NCBI RefSeq assembly: GCF_024169655.1
Contig: NZ_JALJWV010000001.1
Coordinates: forward strand, 749,001 to 813,000
Length of the DNA: 64,000 bases
Direction of reading: 5' to 3'
Origin: Pseudomonas marginalis
Lineage (GTDB): Bacteria > Pseudomonadota > Gammaproteobacteria > Pseudomonadales > Pseudomonadaceae
A program made the translations under genes and the position numbers. Shown here in pieces: positions 39,111-48,634 of the stretch. Every line of letters begins with the position of its first letter. Position 1 is the first letter of the stretch. Below the pieces are notes generated by a model. That model saw nothing but the letters and a program-made list of their open reading frames with translations. It was not told where the DNA came from and did not search any database.

Positions 39111-40220
39111 ATGGCTAAGCAACAGCGAGTGGTGGTTGTCGGTGGCGGAGTAATCGGCTTGTTGACGGCGTTCAATCTGGCGACCCAGGGGCAGGCGGTC
39201 GTACTGCTGGAGCGCTCGGGGCTTGGGCAGGAGTCCTCGTGGGCAGGTGGCGGCATTGTCTCGCCCCTGTATCCGTGGCGCTACAGCCCGGCGGTCACGG
39301 CTTTGGCCCATTGGTCCCAGGACTTTTATCCACAACTGGCCGAGCGCTTGTTTGCTGATACCGGCGTTGACCCGCAGGTTCACACCACCGGCCTCTACTG
39401 GCTGGACCTGGAAGATGAAGCCGACGCGCTGGCCTGGGCCGCGCGCGAAGGGCGACCGTTGAGCAAGGTGGCTGTGTCGGCCGTCCATGATGCGGTTCCG
39501 GTGCTCGGCGGTGGGTACTCCCAGGCGATCTACATGGAAAATGTGGCGAATGTGCGCAACCCGCGCCTGATCAAATCTCTCAAGGCGGCGCTGTTGGCGC
39601 TCCCTGGCGTGACGGTTCACGAGCAGTGCGAAGTTGACGGGTTTGTGTTGGACGGCGACAACGTCGTCGGGGTGAATACGCCCACTGGGCCGGTTCTTGG
39701 TGATCAGGTCGTGCTTGCGGCGGGTGCCTGGAGTGGAGAATTGCTGGGCAAACTGGGATTGTCACTGCCGGTTGAGCCGGTCAAAGGCCAGATGATTCTG
39801 TACAAATGCGCCTCGGATTTTCTGTCGAGCATGGTCCTGGCCAAGGGGCGTTATGCGATCCCCCGGCGTGACGGGCACATTCTGATTGGCAGTACCCTGG
39901 AACATGAAGGGTTCGACAAGACGCCGACCGAGTCGGCGCTGGAGAGCCTGAAGGCTTCGGCCGTGGAGTTGATTCCCGCCTTGGCGGATGCCGAGGTGGT
40001 GGGCCATTGGGCGGGCCTGCGGCCAGGCTCGCCGGAAGGTATTCCCTACATCGGCCCGGTCCCTGGTTTCAACGGGCTGTGGCTCAATTGCGGGCATTAT
40101 CGCAACGGCCTCGTGCTGGCACCGGCGTCCTGCCAGTTATTCGCCGATTTGCTGCTGGAGTGCACGCCGATCATCGACCCGGCACCCTATGCGCCGGCAG
40201 GTCGGATCAACGTTGGATAG
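39111..40220 (+). CDS. thiO: glycine oxidase ThiO
   Basis: A 369-residue FAD enzyme that oxidises glycine to the imine used for the thiazole of thiamine. The FAD-binding motif RVVVVGGGVIGLLTAFNLA is at the N-terminus, followed by GQESSWAGGGIVSPLYPWRY; the C-terminal GLRPGSPEGIPYIGPV and NCGHYRNGLVLAPA are conserved. Two adjacent ATGs (39108, 39111) can serve; MAKQQ is taken. The end overlaps the convergent small-protein gene by 14 bases. Confidence 0.93.
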   Translation: MAKQQRVVVVGGGVIGLLTAFNLATQGQAVVLLERSGLGQESSWAGGGIVSPLYPWRYSPAVTALAHWSQDFYPQLAERLFADTGVDPQVHTTGLYWLDLEDEADALAWAAREGRPLSKVAVSAVHDAVPVLGGGYSQAIYMENVANVRNPRLIKSLKAALLALPGVTVHEQCEVDGFVLDGDNVVGVNTPTGPVLGDQVVLAAGAWSGELLGKLGLSLPVEPVKGQMILYKCASDFLSSMVLAKGRYAIPRRDGHILIGSTLEHEGFDKTPTESALESLKASAVELIPALADAEVVGHWAGLRPGSPEGIPYIGPVPGFNGLWLNCGHYRNGLVLAPASCQLFADLLLECTPIIDPAPYAPAGRINVG

Positions 40221-40440
40221 CTTTCGGCCCTTGTTCCAGGTGCGCCTGGGTGCAATACCATTCTTGCCGTGAGCTCAGTGCCCGGTCCTGCGGCAGATGC
40301 ACGCCGCAGTGAGCGCAGCGCACCATCGGCGTGGCGTCGGGTTCGCCGGAGCGCTGCTGTTTGATGGCCGGGTTTTTGAATTTGCGCCAGAACCATACCG
40401 CGGCAGCAATGACGGCAATCCAGAACAGTAGACGAACCAT
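40207..40440 (-). CDS. PP0621 family small membrane protein
   Basis: A 77-residue protein with an N-terminal transmembrane segment (LLFWIAVIAAAVWFWRKF) and a treble-clef-like zinc site (MVRCAHCGVHLP ... EWYCTQAH). This is the PP0621 pattern seen across Pseudomonas; the function is unknown. ATG 40440 starts right before the membrane segment. Confidence 0.8.
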   Translation of the reverse strand: MVRLLFWIAVIAAAVWFWRKFKNPAIKQQRSGEPDATPMVRCAHCGVHLPQDRALSSRQEWYCTQAHLEQGPKAIQR

Positions 40441-40520
40441 GATGGGTAGTTTCTCGACAAGGAATGCGCCAGTTTAGCCAAGGACGTGGCAGGCGCACAG
40501 CGCAATAATGCTTGCGCATA

Positions 40521-40550
40521 AAAAAGGGAGCCCCGAAGGGCTCCCTTTTT
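40521..40550. terminator. terminator of bamD
   Basis: AAAAAGGGAGCCC-CGAA-GGGCTCCCTTTTT, a perfect hairpin with A and T tracts, 17 bases after the bamD stop on the minus strand. Confidence 0.92.
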
Positions 40551-40566
40551 ACGTTGCGTCGAATGA

Positions 40567-41592
40567 TCAGTCGAACACGCCGAAGGTCATGTAGCTGAAC
40601 CACGAGCGGTCCTGGTTGTTGCCCAGGGCTTGCGGCGCTTCCTCTTCGATCACATCGCCATTTTCATCATGGGGCTTGAGGTCCGCAGGGATGGCTTCCT
40701 TGGCGTCCTGGAACTGCTTGACCACGTCCTGGTTGGCGCGGGTTTCTCCCGGCGGCAGCGGTGGACGGGACTCGATCAGGCCCAGGGTGTACTTGCTCAG
40801 CCACGAACGGTTGTCGGCTTCGGCAACCTGAGGCACGAACTGGCCGTCTTTCAGGCTAGGGTGGTCCGGGTAGTTGAGCTTCAGGGTTTCCAGGCTGGTG
40901 GTCGCCAGGGCGTCCAGGTGCAGGCGCTGGTAAGCCTCGGTCATCACCGCCAGGCCGTCACCCACGGAAGGGGTTTCCTGGAAGTTTTCCACGACATAAC
41001 GGCCGCGGTTGGCAGCGGCCACGTAGGCCTGACGGGTCAGGTAGTAATGGGCTACGTGGATTTCGTAGGCGGCCAGCAGGTTGCGCAGGTAGATCATGCG
41101 CTGCTTGGCGTCCGGCGCGTAGCGGCTGTTGGGGTAGCGGCTGGTCAACTGGGCGAACTCGTTGTAGGAGTCGCGGGCAGCGCCCGGGTCACGCTTGGTC
41201 ATGTCCAGCGGCAGGAAGCGCGCCAGCAGGCCCACGTCCTGGTCGAACGAGGTCAGGCCCTTGAGGTAGTAGGCGTAGTCCACGTTCGGGTGCTGCGGGT
41301 GCAGGCGGATAAAACGCTCGGCGGCGGACTTGGCAGCTTCCGGCTCGGCGTTCTTGTAGTTGGCGTAGATCAGCTCGAGCTGGGCCTGGTCGGCATAGCG
41401 CCCGAACGGATAGCGCGACTCCAGGGCCTTCAGCTTGGCTGTGGCGCTGGTGTAGCTATTATTGTCCAAGTCTTTTTGAGCTTGTTGATACAGCTCGACT
41501 TCGCTCAGGTTTTCGTCGACGACTTCCTTTGTTGACGAGCAAGCAGCAGTCATGGCGAGGATGGCGATCAGCAGCAGGTGTTTCACTTGCAT
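40567..41592 (-). CDS. bamD: outer membrane assembly lipoprotein BamD
   Basis: A 341-residue lipoprotein of the BAM complex, which inserts beta-barrels into the outer membrane. The signal peptide with lipobox (LAMTAAC) is followed by five TPR-like repeats ([50 protein letters not shown]...). The C-terminal tail of ~80 residues beyond the family core is rich in Pro/Glu, as in other pseudomonads. ATG 41592 is preferred over the long upstream extension. It is divergent from rluD. Confidence 0.95.
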   Translation of the reverse strand: MQVKHLLLIAILAMTAACSSTKEVVDENLSEVELYQQAQKDLDNNSYTSATAKLKALESRYPFGRYADQAQLELIYANYKNAEPEAAKSAAERFIRLHPQHPNVDYAYYLKGLTSFDQDVGLLARFLPLDMTKRDPGAARDSYNEFAQLTSRYPNSRYAPDAKQRMIYLRNLLAAYEIHVAHYYLTRQAYVAAANRGRYVVENFQETPSVGDGLAVMTEAYQRLHLDALATTSLETLKLNYPDHPSLKDGQFVPQVAEADNRSWLSKYTLGLIESRPPLPPGETRANQDVVKQFQDAKEAIPADLKPHDENGDVIEEEAPQALGNNQDRSWFSYMTFGVFD

Positions 41593-41741
41593 GGCGGCTT
41601 GCGTCCCTATGACGGCCGCTGTCTTGGGCGGGGCCGTCCTGTTATGATGAGCGCCCCGTTGAAAGCATCGGGGCAAAAGACGCCGTATTTAACCACAAGC
41701 GCGCAGCCGAAACCAAAGGCTGTGCCACGCCTAGTCTGAGC

Positions 41742-42704
41742 ATGTCCGATAAAATTGAACTTCGCGCAGAGGTGCCGTCCGAATTGGGCGGCCAACGCCT
41801 CGATCAAGTCGCCGCACAATTATTCGCTGAGCACTCGCGCTCGCGCCTTTCCGCCTGGATCAAAGACGGCCGCCTGACTGTGGATGGAGCGGTTATCCGC
41901 CCGCGAGACATAGTCCATGGCGGTGCGATTCTTGAGCTGACTGCCGAGCAGGAAGCCCAGGGAGAATGGGTCGCCCAGGACATCGAGCTGGACATCGTCT
42001 ATGAAGACGACGACATCCTGGTCATCAACAAACCCGCAGGCCTGGTGGTACACCCGGCGGCCGGGCACGCTGATGGCACCTTGCTCAATGCCCTGTTGCA
42101 CCACGTGCCGGACATCATCAATGTCCCGCGCTGCGGCATCGTACACCGCCTGGACAAGGACACGACCGGCTTGATGGTGGTGGCCAAGACCATTCAAGCC
42201 CAGACGCAGCTGGTTACACAGTTGCAGAGCCGCAGCGTCAGCCGGATCTACGAGTGCATCGTGATCGGCGTCGTGGTGGCGGGTGGCAAAATCAACGCGC
42301 CTATCGGCCGGCACGGCCAGCAGCGCCAGCGTATGGCGGTGATGGAAGGCGGCAAACAGGCCGTTAGCCACTACCGTGTGCTGGAGCGTTTCCGCTCCCA
42401 CACCCATGTGCGGGTCAAGCTGGAAACCGGCCGTACCCACCAGATTCGCGTACACATGGCGCACATCAACTTCCCGTTGGTCGGAGATCCTGCCTACGGT
42501 GGTCGCTTCCGTATTCCGCCAGCGGCCAGTGCCACCATGGTTGAATCGCTGAAATCCTTCCCGCGCCAGGCGCTGCATGCGCGTTTCCTGGAGCTGGATC
42601 ATCCGACGAGCGGTAAGCGGATGAGCTGGGAATCGCCTCTGCCGGACGATCTGGTCTGGTTGCTGTCGCTGCTCAAGCAGGATCGCGAGGCATTTGTCGG
42701 GTGA
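41742..42704 (+). CDS. rluD: 23S rRNA pseudouridine synthase D
   Basis: A 320-residue enzyme that makes pseudouridines 1911/1915/1917 in helix 69 of 23S rRNA. It has an N-terminal S4 domain (QRLDQVAAQLFAEHSRSRLSAWIKDGRLTVDG) and catalytic Asp in VHRLDKDTTGLMVVAKT. The stop overlaps the pgeF GTG start; the bamD/rluD/pgeF/clpB order is usual for the genus. Confidence 0.95.
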   Translation: MSDKIELRAEVPSELGGQRLDQVAAQLFAEHSRSRLSAWIKDGRLTVDGAVIRPRDIVHGGAILELTAEQEAQGEWVAQDIELDIVYEDDDILVINKPAGLVVHPAAGHADGTLLNALLHHVPDIINVPRCGIVHRLDKDTTGLMVVAKTIQAQTQLVTQLQSRSVSRIYECIVIGVVVAGGKINAPIGRHGQQRQRMAVMEGGKQAVSHYRVLERFRSHTHVRVKLETGRTHQIRVHMAHINFPLVGDPAYGGRFRIPPAASATMVESLKSFPRQALHARFLELDHPTSGKRMSWESPLPDDLVWLLSLLKQDREAFVG

Positions 42705-43426
42705 GTGACTGGCTGATTCCTGACTGGCCCGCGCCGGCTCAGGTCAAGGCCTGCGTCACTACCCGTGCGGGCGGCGTCAGCCTGGCGCCGTTCGACAGCC
42801 TCAACCTGGGCGATCACGTCGAGGACAGCCCTGAGGCTGTGCTTGAGAATCGCCGTCGCCTCACCGAAGCCTTTCATATCCAGCCGGCCTGGCTGCGCCA
42901 AGTCCACGGAGTAAGCGTGGTCGAAGCCGACCCCGGGCGTATTGCCGAAGCCGATGGCAGTTGGACCAGTACGCCGGGCATCGCCTGCACCTCCATGACT
43001 GCTGATTGCTTGCCTGCGCTGTTCTGCAACCGCGCCGGCACGCGCGTCGCCGCTGCTCATGCGGGTTGGCGTGGCTTGGCCGCAGGCGTGCTCGAAGCCG
43101 CAGTCGAAAGCCTGGAAACCGAGCCTGCTGACGTATTGGTCTGGTTGGGCCCGGCCATTGGCCCGCAAGCCTTCGAAGTCGGCCCGGAAGTGCGGGAAGC
43201 ATTCGTGCAGCAACTGCCGAGCACCGCCCAAGCCTTTGTGCCCAGCCGCAATCCCGGCAAGTTCATGGCCGACATCTACCAACTGGCTCGTCTGCGCCTG
43301 GCCGCACGCGGTATCACCGCCGTTTACGGCGGCGGGTACTGCACCGTGAGCGATCCGCGCTTTTTTTCTTACCGTCGCAGTCCACGCACGGGTCGGTTCG
43401 CCTCCCTTATTTGGCTGGAGCGCTAG
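42701..43426 (+). CDS. pgeF: peptidoglycan editing factor PgeF (laccase-domain protein)
   Basis: A 241-residue YfiH/DUF152 protein. It has the GGVS..PFDSLNLGDHVEDSPEAVLENRRRL start, the metal/active-site motif MTADCLPALFCN and HAGWRGLAAGVLEAAV, and the final GGGYCTVSDPRFFSYRR. The family has been assigned purine nucleoside phosphorylase/deaminase and peptidoglycan precursor editing roles. The start is GTG 42701, coupled to rluD (GTGA). Confidence 0.92.
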   Translation: MSDWLIPDWPAPAQVKACVTTRAGGVSLAPFDSLNLGDHVEDSPEAVLENRRRLTEAFHIQPAWLRQVHGVSVVEADPGRIAEADGSWTSTPGIACTSMTADCLPALFCNRAGTRVAAAHAGWRGLAAGVLEAAVESLETEPADVLVWLGPAIGPQAFEVGPEVREAFVQQLPSTAQAFVPSRNPGKFMADIYQLARLRLAARGITAVYGGGYCTVSDPRFFSYRRSPRTGRFASLIWLER

Positions 43427-43456
43427 ACTCTTCTGATCTACGTCAACTGTCCGACG

Positions 43457-43485
43457 CTTGAATCTCCCAGAATCGACCACATCTA
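43457..43485 (+). promoter_or_regulatory. sigma32-type heat-shock promoter of clpB
   Basis: CTTGAAT (43457-43463), 13 bases, then CCACATCTA (43477-43485), close to the CTTGAAA / CCCCATnT consensus. It is 70-100 bases before the clpB ATG. Confidence 0.6.
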
Positions 43486-43557
43486 TAGGGCTATCTGGCA
43501 GGTTTCTTCATTTAGGATGTGTTTGTAGCTCCGGCCTGCTCAAAAGGAAGGTGACTA

Positions 43558-46122
43558 ATGCGTATTGATCGTTTAACCAGTAAATTGCAATTGGCCTTAT
43601 CTGACTCCCAATCCCTGGCGGTCGGCCTCGACCACCCGGCCATTGAGCCTGCACACTTGATGCAGGCGCTCCTGGAACAGCAAGGTGGTTCTATCAAGCC
43701 CTTGCTGATGCAGGTGGGCTTCGACGTCAACAGCCTGCGCAAGGAGTTGAGCAAAGAGCTCGACCAACTGCCGAAAATCCAGAATCCTACCGGCGACGTG
43801 AATATGTCCCAGGATTTGGCGCGCCTGCTCAATCAAGCGGACCGTCTGGCCCAGCAGAAGGGCGACCAGTTCATCTCCAGCGAGCTGGTGCTGCTCGCCG
43901 CCATGGACGAAAACAGCAAGCTCGGCAAATTGTTGCTGGGCCAGGGCGTGAGCAAAAAAGCCCTGGAAAACGCCATCAACAACCTGCGTGGCGGCGAAGC
44001 GGTGAACGACCCCAACCACGAGGAGTCGCGCCAGGCCCTGGATAAATACACTGTCGACCTGACCAAGCGTGCCGAAGAAGGCAAGCTTGACCCGGTGATC
44101 GGCCGTGACGACGAAATTCGTCGCACCATCCAGGTTCTGCAGCGTCGCACCAAGAACAACCCCGTGCTGATCGGTGAGCCAGGCGTGGGTAAAACCGCGA
44201 TCGCAGAGGGCTTGGCCCAGCGCATCATCAACGGTGAAGTACCGGACGGCCTGAAAGGCAAGCGTTTGCTGTCGCTGGACATGGGATCGCTGATCGCCGG
44301 CGCCAAATTCCGTGGCGAGTTCGAAGAGCGCCTCAAGTCCCTGCTTAACGAGCTGTCGAAGCAGGAAGGGCAGATCATTCTGTTTATCGACGAGCTGCAC
44401 ACCATGGTCGGCGCCGGTAAAGGCGAAGGCTCGATGGACGCTGGCAACATGCTCAAGCCTGCCTTGGCGCGGGGCGAGTTGCACTGTGTGGGTGCAACTA
44501 CGCTCAACGAATACCGCCAGTACATCGAGAAGGATGCGGCCCTAGAGCGGCGTTTCCAGAAAGTGTTGGTGGAAGAGCCGAGCGAAGAAGACACCATCGC
44601 GATCCTGCGGGGCCTGAAAGAACGCTATGAGGTCCACCATAAGGTGGCGATCACTGACGGCGCGATCATTGCGGCGGCCAAATTGAGCCATCGCTATATC
44701 ACCGACCGGCAACTGCCCGACAAAGCCATCGACCTGATCGACGAAGCGGCCAGCCGTATCCGTATGGAGATCGATTCCAAGCCGGAAGTGCTCGACCGTC
44801 TGGATCGGCGCCTGATTCAACTGAAAGTCGAATCCCAGGCACTGAAAAAAGAAGAGGACGAAGCGGCGAAAAAACGCCTGGAAAAACTCCAGGAAGAAAT
44901 CCTTCGTCTGGAACGCGAGTATTCGGACCTCGAAGAAATCTGGAACGCGGAAAAAGCCGAAGTGCAGGGTTCGGCGCAGATCCAGCAAAAGATCGAGCAG
45001 TCGCGCCAGGAGCTGGAAGCCGCACGCCGTAAGGGCGACCTGAACCGCATGGCCGAGTTGCAGTACGGGGTGATCCCGGACCTGGAGCGCAGCCTGCAGA
45101 TGGTCGACCAGCATGGTCACAGCGAGAACCAATTGCTGCGCAGCAAGGTGACCGAGGAAGAAATTGCCGAGGTCGTCTCGAAGTGGACCGGTATCCCTGT
45201 GTCGAAAATGCTCGAAGGTGAGCGCGACAAGCTGATGAAGATGGAAAGCCTGTTGCACCAGCGCGTGATCGGCCAGGAAGAGGCGGTGGTGGCAGTGTCC
45301 AACGCGGTGCGGCGTTCCCGTGCCGGGTTGTCCGATCCGAATCGTCCGAGTGGCTCGTTCATGTTCCTCGGCCCGACCGGTGTGGGTAAGACCGAGCTGT
45401 GCAAGGCCTTGGCCGAGTTCCTCTTCGATACCGAAGAGGCCATGGTACGGATCGATATGTCCGAGTTCATGGAGAAACATTCCGTGGCTCGCCTGATCGG
45501 GGCGCCACCGGGCTACGTAGGCTACGAGGAAGGCGGTTACCTGACCGAAGCGGTACGGCGCAAGCCTTACTCGGTGATCCTGCTGGATGAGGTCGAGAAG
45601 GCCCACCCGGATGTGTTCAACATCTTGCTGCAGGTGCTGGAAGACGGCCGGTTGACGGACAGCCACGGGCGTACTGTGGATTTCCGCAACACGGTGATCG
45701 TGATGACCTCCAACCTGGGGTCGGTGCAGATCCAGGAACTGGTGGGCGATCGTGAAGCGCAGCGCGCCGCGGTGATGGATGCGCTGACCACGCACTTCCG
45801 CCCGGAATTCATCAACCGGGTCGATGAAGTGGTGATCTTCGAGCCGTTGGCACGGGATCAGATTGCGGGTATCACCGAGATCCAGTTGGGCCGCCTGCGC
45901 AGCCGTCTGGCCGAGCGCGAGCTGTCGCTGGAGCTGAGCCGCGAGGCGTTGGACAAGCTGATCGCAGTCGGTTACGACCCGGTGTATGGCGCACGGCCAT
46001 TGAAGCGTGCGATTCAGCGCTGGATCGAAAACCCGCTGGCCCAGTTGATTCTGTCGGGCAGCTTTATGCCAGGCACCAGCGTCAAGGCCACGGTGGAGAA
46101 CGACGAAATCGTCTTCCACTGA
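43558..46122 (+). CDS. clpB: ATP-dependent disaggregase ClpB
   Basis: An 854-residue Hsp100 that resolves protein aggregates with DnaK. Order: N-domain (1-145), first AAA+ with Walker A GEPGVGKT (~206), coiled-coil middle domain (~410-530), second AAA+ with GPTGVGKT (~606), and C-terminal D2-small domain. AAGGTGA lies before ATG 43558. A heat-shock-type promoter precedes it and a terminator follows. Confidence 0.97.
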   Translation: MRIDRLTSKLQLALSDSQSLAVGLDHPAIEPAHLMQALLEQQGGSIKPLLMQVGFDVNSLRKELSKELDQLPKIQNPTGDVNMSQDLARLLNQADRLAQQKGDQFISSELVLLAAMDENSKLGKLLLGQGVSKKALENAINNLRGGEAVNDPNHEESRQALDKYTVDLTKRAEEGKLDPVIGRDDEIRRTIQVLQRRTKNNPVLIGEPGVGKTAIAEGLAQRIINGEVPDGLKGKRLLSLDMGSLIAGAKFRGEFEERLKSLLNELSKQEGQIILFIDELHTMVGAGKGEGSMDAGNMLKPALARGELHCVGATTLNEYRQYIEKDAALERRFQKVLVEEPSEEDTIAILRGLKERYEVHHKVAITDGAIIAAAKLSHRYITDRQLPDKAIDLIDEAASRIRMEIDSKPEVLDRLDRRLIQLKVESQALKKEEDEAAKKRLEKLQEEILRLEREYSDLEEIWNAEKAEVQGSAQIQQKIEQSRQELEAARRKGDLNRMAELQYGVIPDLERSLQMVDQHGHSENQLLRSKVTEEEIAEVVSKWTGIPVSKMLEGERDKLMKMESLLHQRVIGQEEAVVAVSNAVRRSRAGLSDPNRPSGSFMFLGPTGVGKTELCKALAEFLFDTEEAMVRIDMSEFMEKHSVARLIGAPPGYVGYEEGGYLTEAVRRKPYSVILLDEVEKAHPDVFNILLQVLEDGRLTDSHGRTVDFRNTVIVMTSNLGSVQIQELVGDREAQRAAVMDALTTHFRPEFINRVDEVVIFEPLARDQIAGITEIQLGRLRSRLAERELSLELSREALDKLIAVGYDPVYGARPLKRAIQRWIENPLAQLILSGSFMPGTSVKATVENDEIVFH

Positions 46123-46147
46123 GTCCAGTCAGTAGGGCTATAAAGTG

Positions 46148-46176
46148 AAGGCCTCGCATTGCGAGGCCTTTTTTTT
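46148..46176 (+). terminator. terminator of clpB
   Basis: AAGGCCTCGC/GCGAGGCCTT hairpin followed by a run of T. It opens the 303-base gap between clpB and the tRNAs, which otherwise holds only the tRNA promoter. Confidence 0.9.
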
Positions 46177-46308
46177 CGATAGGGCGTTGAACTGTAAGGC
46201 AAAGGCTTGTAAAGTGCGCCCCGCAGCAACGTCAGCCCACGGGTTTCTTCTCCCCAAGAAGAAATCAGAAAGAAGCGCAAATCATTGTCTTAAAAGCAAT
46301 TTAAGGGG

Positions 46309-46336
46309 TTGACAGGGGTTTTTAAGATTGTAGAAT
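46309..46336 (+). promoter_or_regulatory. sigma70 promoter of the tRNA cluster
   Basis: TTGACA (46309-46314), 16-base spacer, TAGAAT (46331-46336), followed by GCGCGCC, a GC-rich discriminator typical of stable-RNA promoters. Confidence 0.75.
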
Positions 46337-46426
46337 AGCGCGCCTCAGAGACGCTAACGTAGCGATACGGAAGGGTCGAAGAGAAGGTTACATCGCAGTA
46401 AAAGTTGTACATTTGAAATGTGTAGT

Positions 46427-46502
46427 TCCGTGATAGCTCAGTCGGTAGAGCAAATGACTGTTAATCATTGGGTCCCAGGTTCGAGTCCTGGTCACGGAGC
46501 CA
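46427..46502 (+). tRNA. tRNA-Asn (GTT)
   Basis: 76 nt with acceptor TCCGTGA/TCACGGA, anticodon loop CTGTTAA (GTT), T-loop TTCGAGT and encoded GCCA end. It is the first gene of the tRNA cluster. Confidence 0.96.
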
Positions 46503-46512
46503 ATTTCAAAAC

Positions 46513-46589
46513 CGGGGTATAGCGCAGTCCGGTAGCGCGCCTGCTTTGGGAGCAGGATGTCAGGAGTTCGAATCCCCTTACCCCGACCA
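46513..46589 (+). tRNA. tRNA-Pro (TGG), copy 1
   Basis: 77 nt with acceptor CGGGGTA/TACCCCG, anticodon loop TTTGGGA (TGG), encoded ACCA end. Confidence 0.96.
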
Positions 46590-46594
46590 TTTTT

Positions 46595-46670
46595 GGGTCG
46601 TTAGCTCAGTTGGTAGAGCAGTTGGCTTTTAACCAATTGGTCGTAGGTTCGAATCCCACACGACCCACCA
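46595..46670 (+). tRNA. tRNA-Lys (TTT)
   Basis: 76 nt with acceptor GGGTCGT/ACGACCC, anticodon loop CTTTTAA (TTT), encoded ACCA end. It starts 5 bases after tRNA-Pro. Confidence 0.96.
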
Positions 46671-46735
46671 TTTTTGAAACCAGTTAACGCTGGAATCAGA
46701 TCTTAAGATCAGCGGCCAAAAGCTCTGATCGAAGA

Positions 46736-46761
46736 AGGCGGCTGAGAGGTCGCCTTTTTTT
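46736..46761 (+). terminator. terminator-like hairpin between tRNA-Lys and second tRNA-Pro
   Basis: AGGCGGC/GTCGCCT with loop TGAGAG followed by T7. It would end the Asn-Pro-Lys transcript, leaving the second tRNA-Pro dependent on read-through or its own promoter. Confidence 0.65.
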
Positions 46762-46763
46762 AC

Positions 46764-46840
46764 CGGGGTATAGCGCAGTCCGGTAGCGCGCCTGCTTTGG
46801 GAGCAGGATGTCAGGAGTTCGAATCCCCTTACCCCGACCA
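46764..46840 (+). tRNA. tRNA-Pro (TGG), copy 2
   Basis: Base for base the same as the tRNA at 46513-46589, including ACCA. The flanks differ, so only the gene itself is repeated. Confidence 0.96.
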
Positions 46841-46844
46841 TATT

Positions 46845-46881
46845 AAAAATCCTCGTATCGAAAGATACGGGGATTTTTTTT
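46845..46881 (+). terminator. terminator of the tRNA cluster
   Basis: ATCCTCGTATC-GAAA-GATACGGGGAT hairpin with a run of eight T. Confidence 0.9.
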
Positions 46882-46913
46882 GTGCCCAAAACGTGAGAGC
46901 ACTGAAAATAAAA

Positions 46914-46999
46914 TGTGGGAGGGGACTTGCCCCCGATAGCGGTGGGTCAGTCAAAGATGCTCCAACTGCTCCGCTTTCGGGAGCAAGCCCCCTCCCACA
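46914..46999. repeat. REPIN
   Basis: Inverted REP pair (TGTGGGAGGGGACTTGCCCC ... GGGAGCAAGCCCCCTCCCACA in part) with mismatched inner arms, between the tRNAs and the convergent ndh gene. Confidence 0.82.
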
Positions 47000-47011
47000 T
47001 GGACTGCGTGT

Positions 47012-48310
47012 TTAGTGAAGTTTGAGCCGCGGCTCAGTTCCGCGCCCAATCCTGCTGCCCAGCATCAGCATCGCCGTGCGGAAGACGCCATACAGCGCCA
47101 TTTGGTGCATGCGGTACAGCGACACATAGAACATCCGCGCCAGCCAGCCCTCCAGCATCACGCTGCCTGTCAGGTTGCCCATCAAGTTACCCACCGCCGA
47201 GAAACGCGACAGCGAGATCAGCGAGCCATAGTCGGTGTACTTGTACGACGGCAGGTCCTTGCCGTCGATCCGCAGCTTCAACGATTTGGCCAGCAATGAA
47301 GCCTGCTGGTGCGCAGCCTGGGCCCGTGGCGGTACGTTGCGGTCGGTGCCGGGTTGCGGGCAGGCGGCGCAGTCACCGAAGGCGAAGATGTTTTCATCGC
47401 GGGTGGTTTGCAGCGTCGGCAGCACCTGCAGTTGATTGATGCGGTTGGTTTCCAGACCGTCGATGTCCTTGAGGAAGCCTGGTGCGCGGATGCCGGCGGC
47501 CCACACTTTCAGGCTGGCCGGGATCACTTGGCCGCTGCTGGTGATCAATGCGTCGGCCGTCACTTCGCTGACCGCGGAGTTGGTCAGCACCGTCACGCCG
47601 AGCTTCTCGAGGGTTTTATGCACAGGCCCGCCGATCCGCTCCGGCAGGGCAGGCAAGACCCGTGGGCCGGCTTCGATCAGGGTGATGTGCATGTTTTCCG
47701 GTTTGATCCGGTCCAGGCCATAGGCCGCCAGTTCATGGGCGGCGTTATGCAGTTCGGCCGCCAGCTCAACCCCGGTGGCGCCGGCACCGACGATGGCGAC
47801 GCTGATTTTTTCCACCGCGTCGGTTTGCCCGGCATGGGCGCGCAGATAGTGATTGAGCAGTTGCTGATGGAAGCGCTCCGCCTGTTTGCGCGTGTCGAGG
47901 AACAGGCAGTGTTGTGCCGCGCCTTCGGTGCCGAAATCGTTGGTGGTACTGCCGACTGCGATCACCAGGCTGTCGTAGTCGAGCACGCGTGCAGGCACTA
48001 GCTCGCGGCCTTCTTCGTCGAGGGTCGCGGCCAGTTGGATTTTCTTCTGTTCCCGGTCGAGCCCGCTCATGCGCCCCAGTTGGAACTCGAAGTGGTTCCA
48101 TTTCGCCTGGGCGACATAATTGAGTTCGTCTTCCGAAGAGTTCAGCGAACCGGCGGCCACTTCGTGTAGCAGCGGTTTCCAGATATGGGTCAGGTTGGTG
48201 TCCACCAGCGTGATGCTGGCGCTGCCGCGCTTGCCCAGAGTGTTACCCAGGCGGGTAGCCAACTCCAGGCCGCCGGCACCGCCGCCGACGACAATAATAC
48301 GATGGGTCAT
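47012..48310 (-). CDS. ndh: type II NADH:quinone oxidoreductase
   Basis: A 432-residue single-subunit, non-proton-pumping NADH dehydrogenase on the inner membrane face. Two dinucleotide folds are seen: FAD (RIIVVGGGAGGLELATRLG) and NADH (VAIVGAGATGVELAAELHNAA). It also has FAFGDCAACPQPG and an amphipathic C-terminal membrane anchor. ATG 48310 is preferred to TTG 48325. Confidence 0.88.
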   Translation of the reverse strand: MTHRIIVVGGGAGGLELATRLGNTLGKRGSASITLVDTNLTHIWKPLLHEVAAGSLNSSEDELNYVAQAKWNHFEFQLGRMSGLDREQKKIQLAATLDEEGRELVPARVLDYDSLVIAVGSTTNDFGTEGAAQHCLFLDTRKQAERFHQQLLNHYLRAHAGQTDAVEKISVAIVGAGATGVELAAELHNAAHELAAYGLDRIKPENMHITLIEAGPRVLPALPERIGGPVHKTLEKLGVTVLTNSAVSEVTADALITSSGQVIPASLKVWAAGIRAPGFLKDIDGLETNRINQLQVLPTLQTTRDENIFAFGDCAACPQPGTDRNVPPRAQAAHQQASLLAKSLKLRIDGKDLPSYKYTDYGSLISLSRFSAVGNLMGNLTGSVMLEGWLARMFYVSLYRMHQMALYGVFRTAMLMLGSRIGRGTEPRLKLH

Positions 48311-48370
48311 GGGGATATCTCGCAAGGCTAAAAAAAATCGGAGCAGTTACCCCCGCGAGCGCCAGGCAGC

Positions 48371-48544
48371 TCATAGCGTCAGGTAACTCAAAAGGCGGCT
48401 CAGCAGGCCGAGCCCGATCACCACCACCAGCACCAGGCCAAGGAGCAGCCACGGCCGGAAAGGCTTGCGCTCGACTCGGTTCTGGGAGAGTTGCAGGTAC
48501 TCTTCGACATGCTGTTGGTCGTCGGGGTTCAGGCGGCTGGTCAT
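48371..48544 (-). CDS. DUF3094 family small membrane protein
   Basis: A 57-residue protein: polar N-terminus TSRLNPDDQQHVEEYLQLSQNRVERKPFRPW, then one C-terminal transmembrane helix (LLLGLVLVVVIGLGLLSRLLSYL). This fits DUF3094, found in Pseudomonas with no known role. It lies 60 bases upstream of ndh on the same strand. Confidence 0.8.
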   Translation of the reverse strand: MTSRLNPDDQQHVEEYLQLSQNRVERKPFRPWLLLGLVLVVVIGLGLLSRLLSYLTL

Positions 48545-48634
48545 ATAAGGCCTCGTCAGGTAGACGTTGCAAAAGGGCGCCACATTACAGTCAGGCGGTT
48601 GGCGATATCGCCATAAGCGTAGCCTGTGCCCGAG

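Noticed and set aside
46405..46425. TGTACA near the tRNA promoter as a light box
   Set aside because: Single half-site with no partner at 12 bases on either side.
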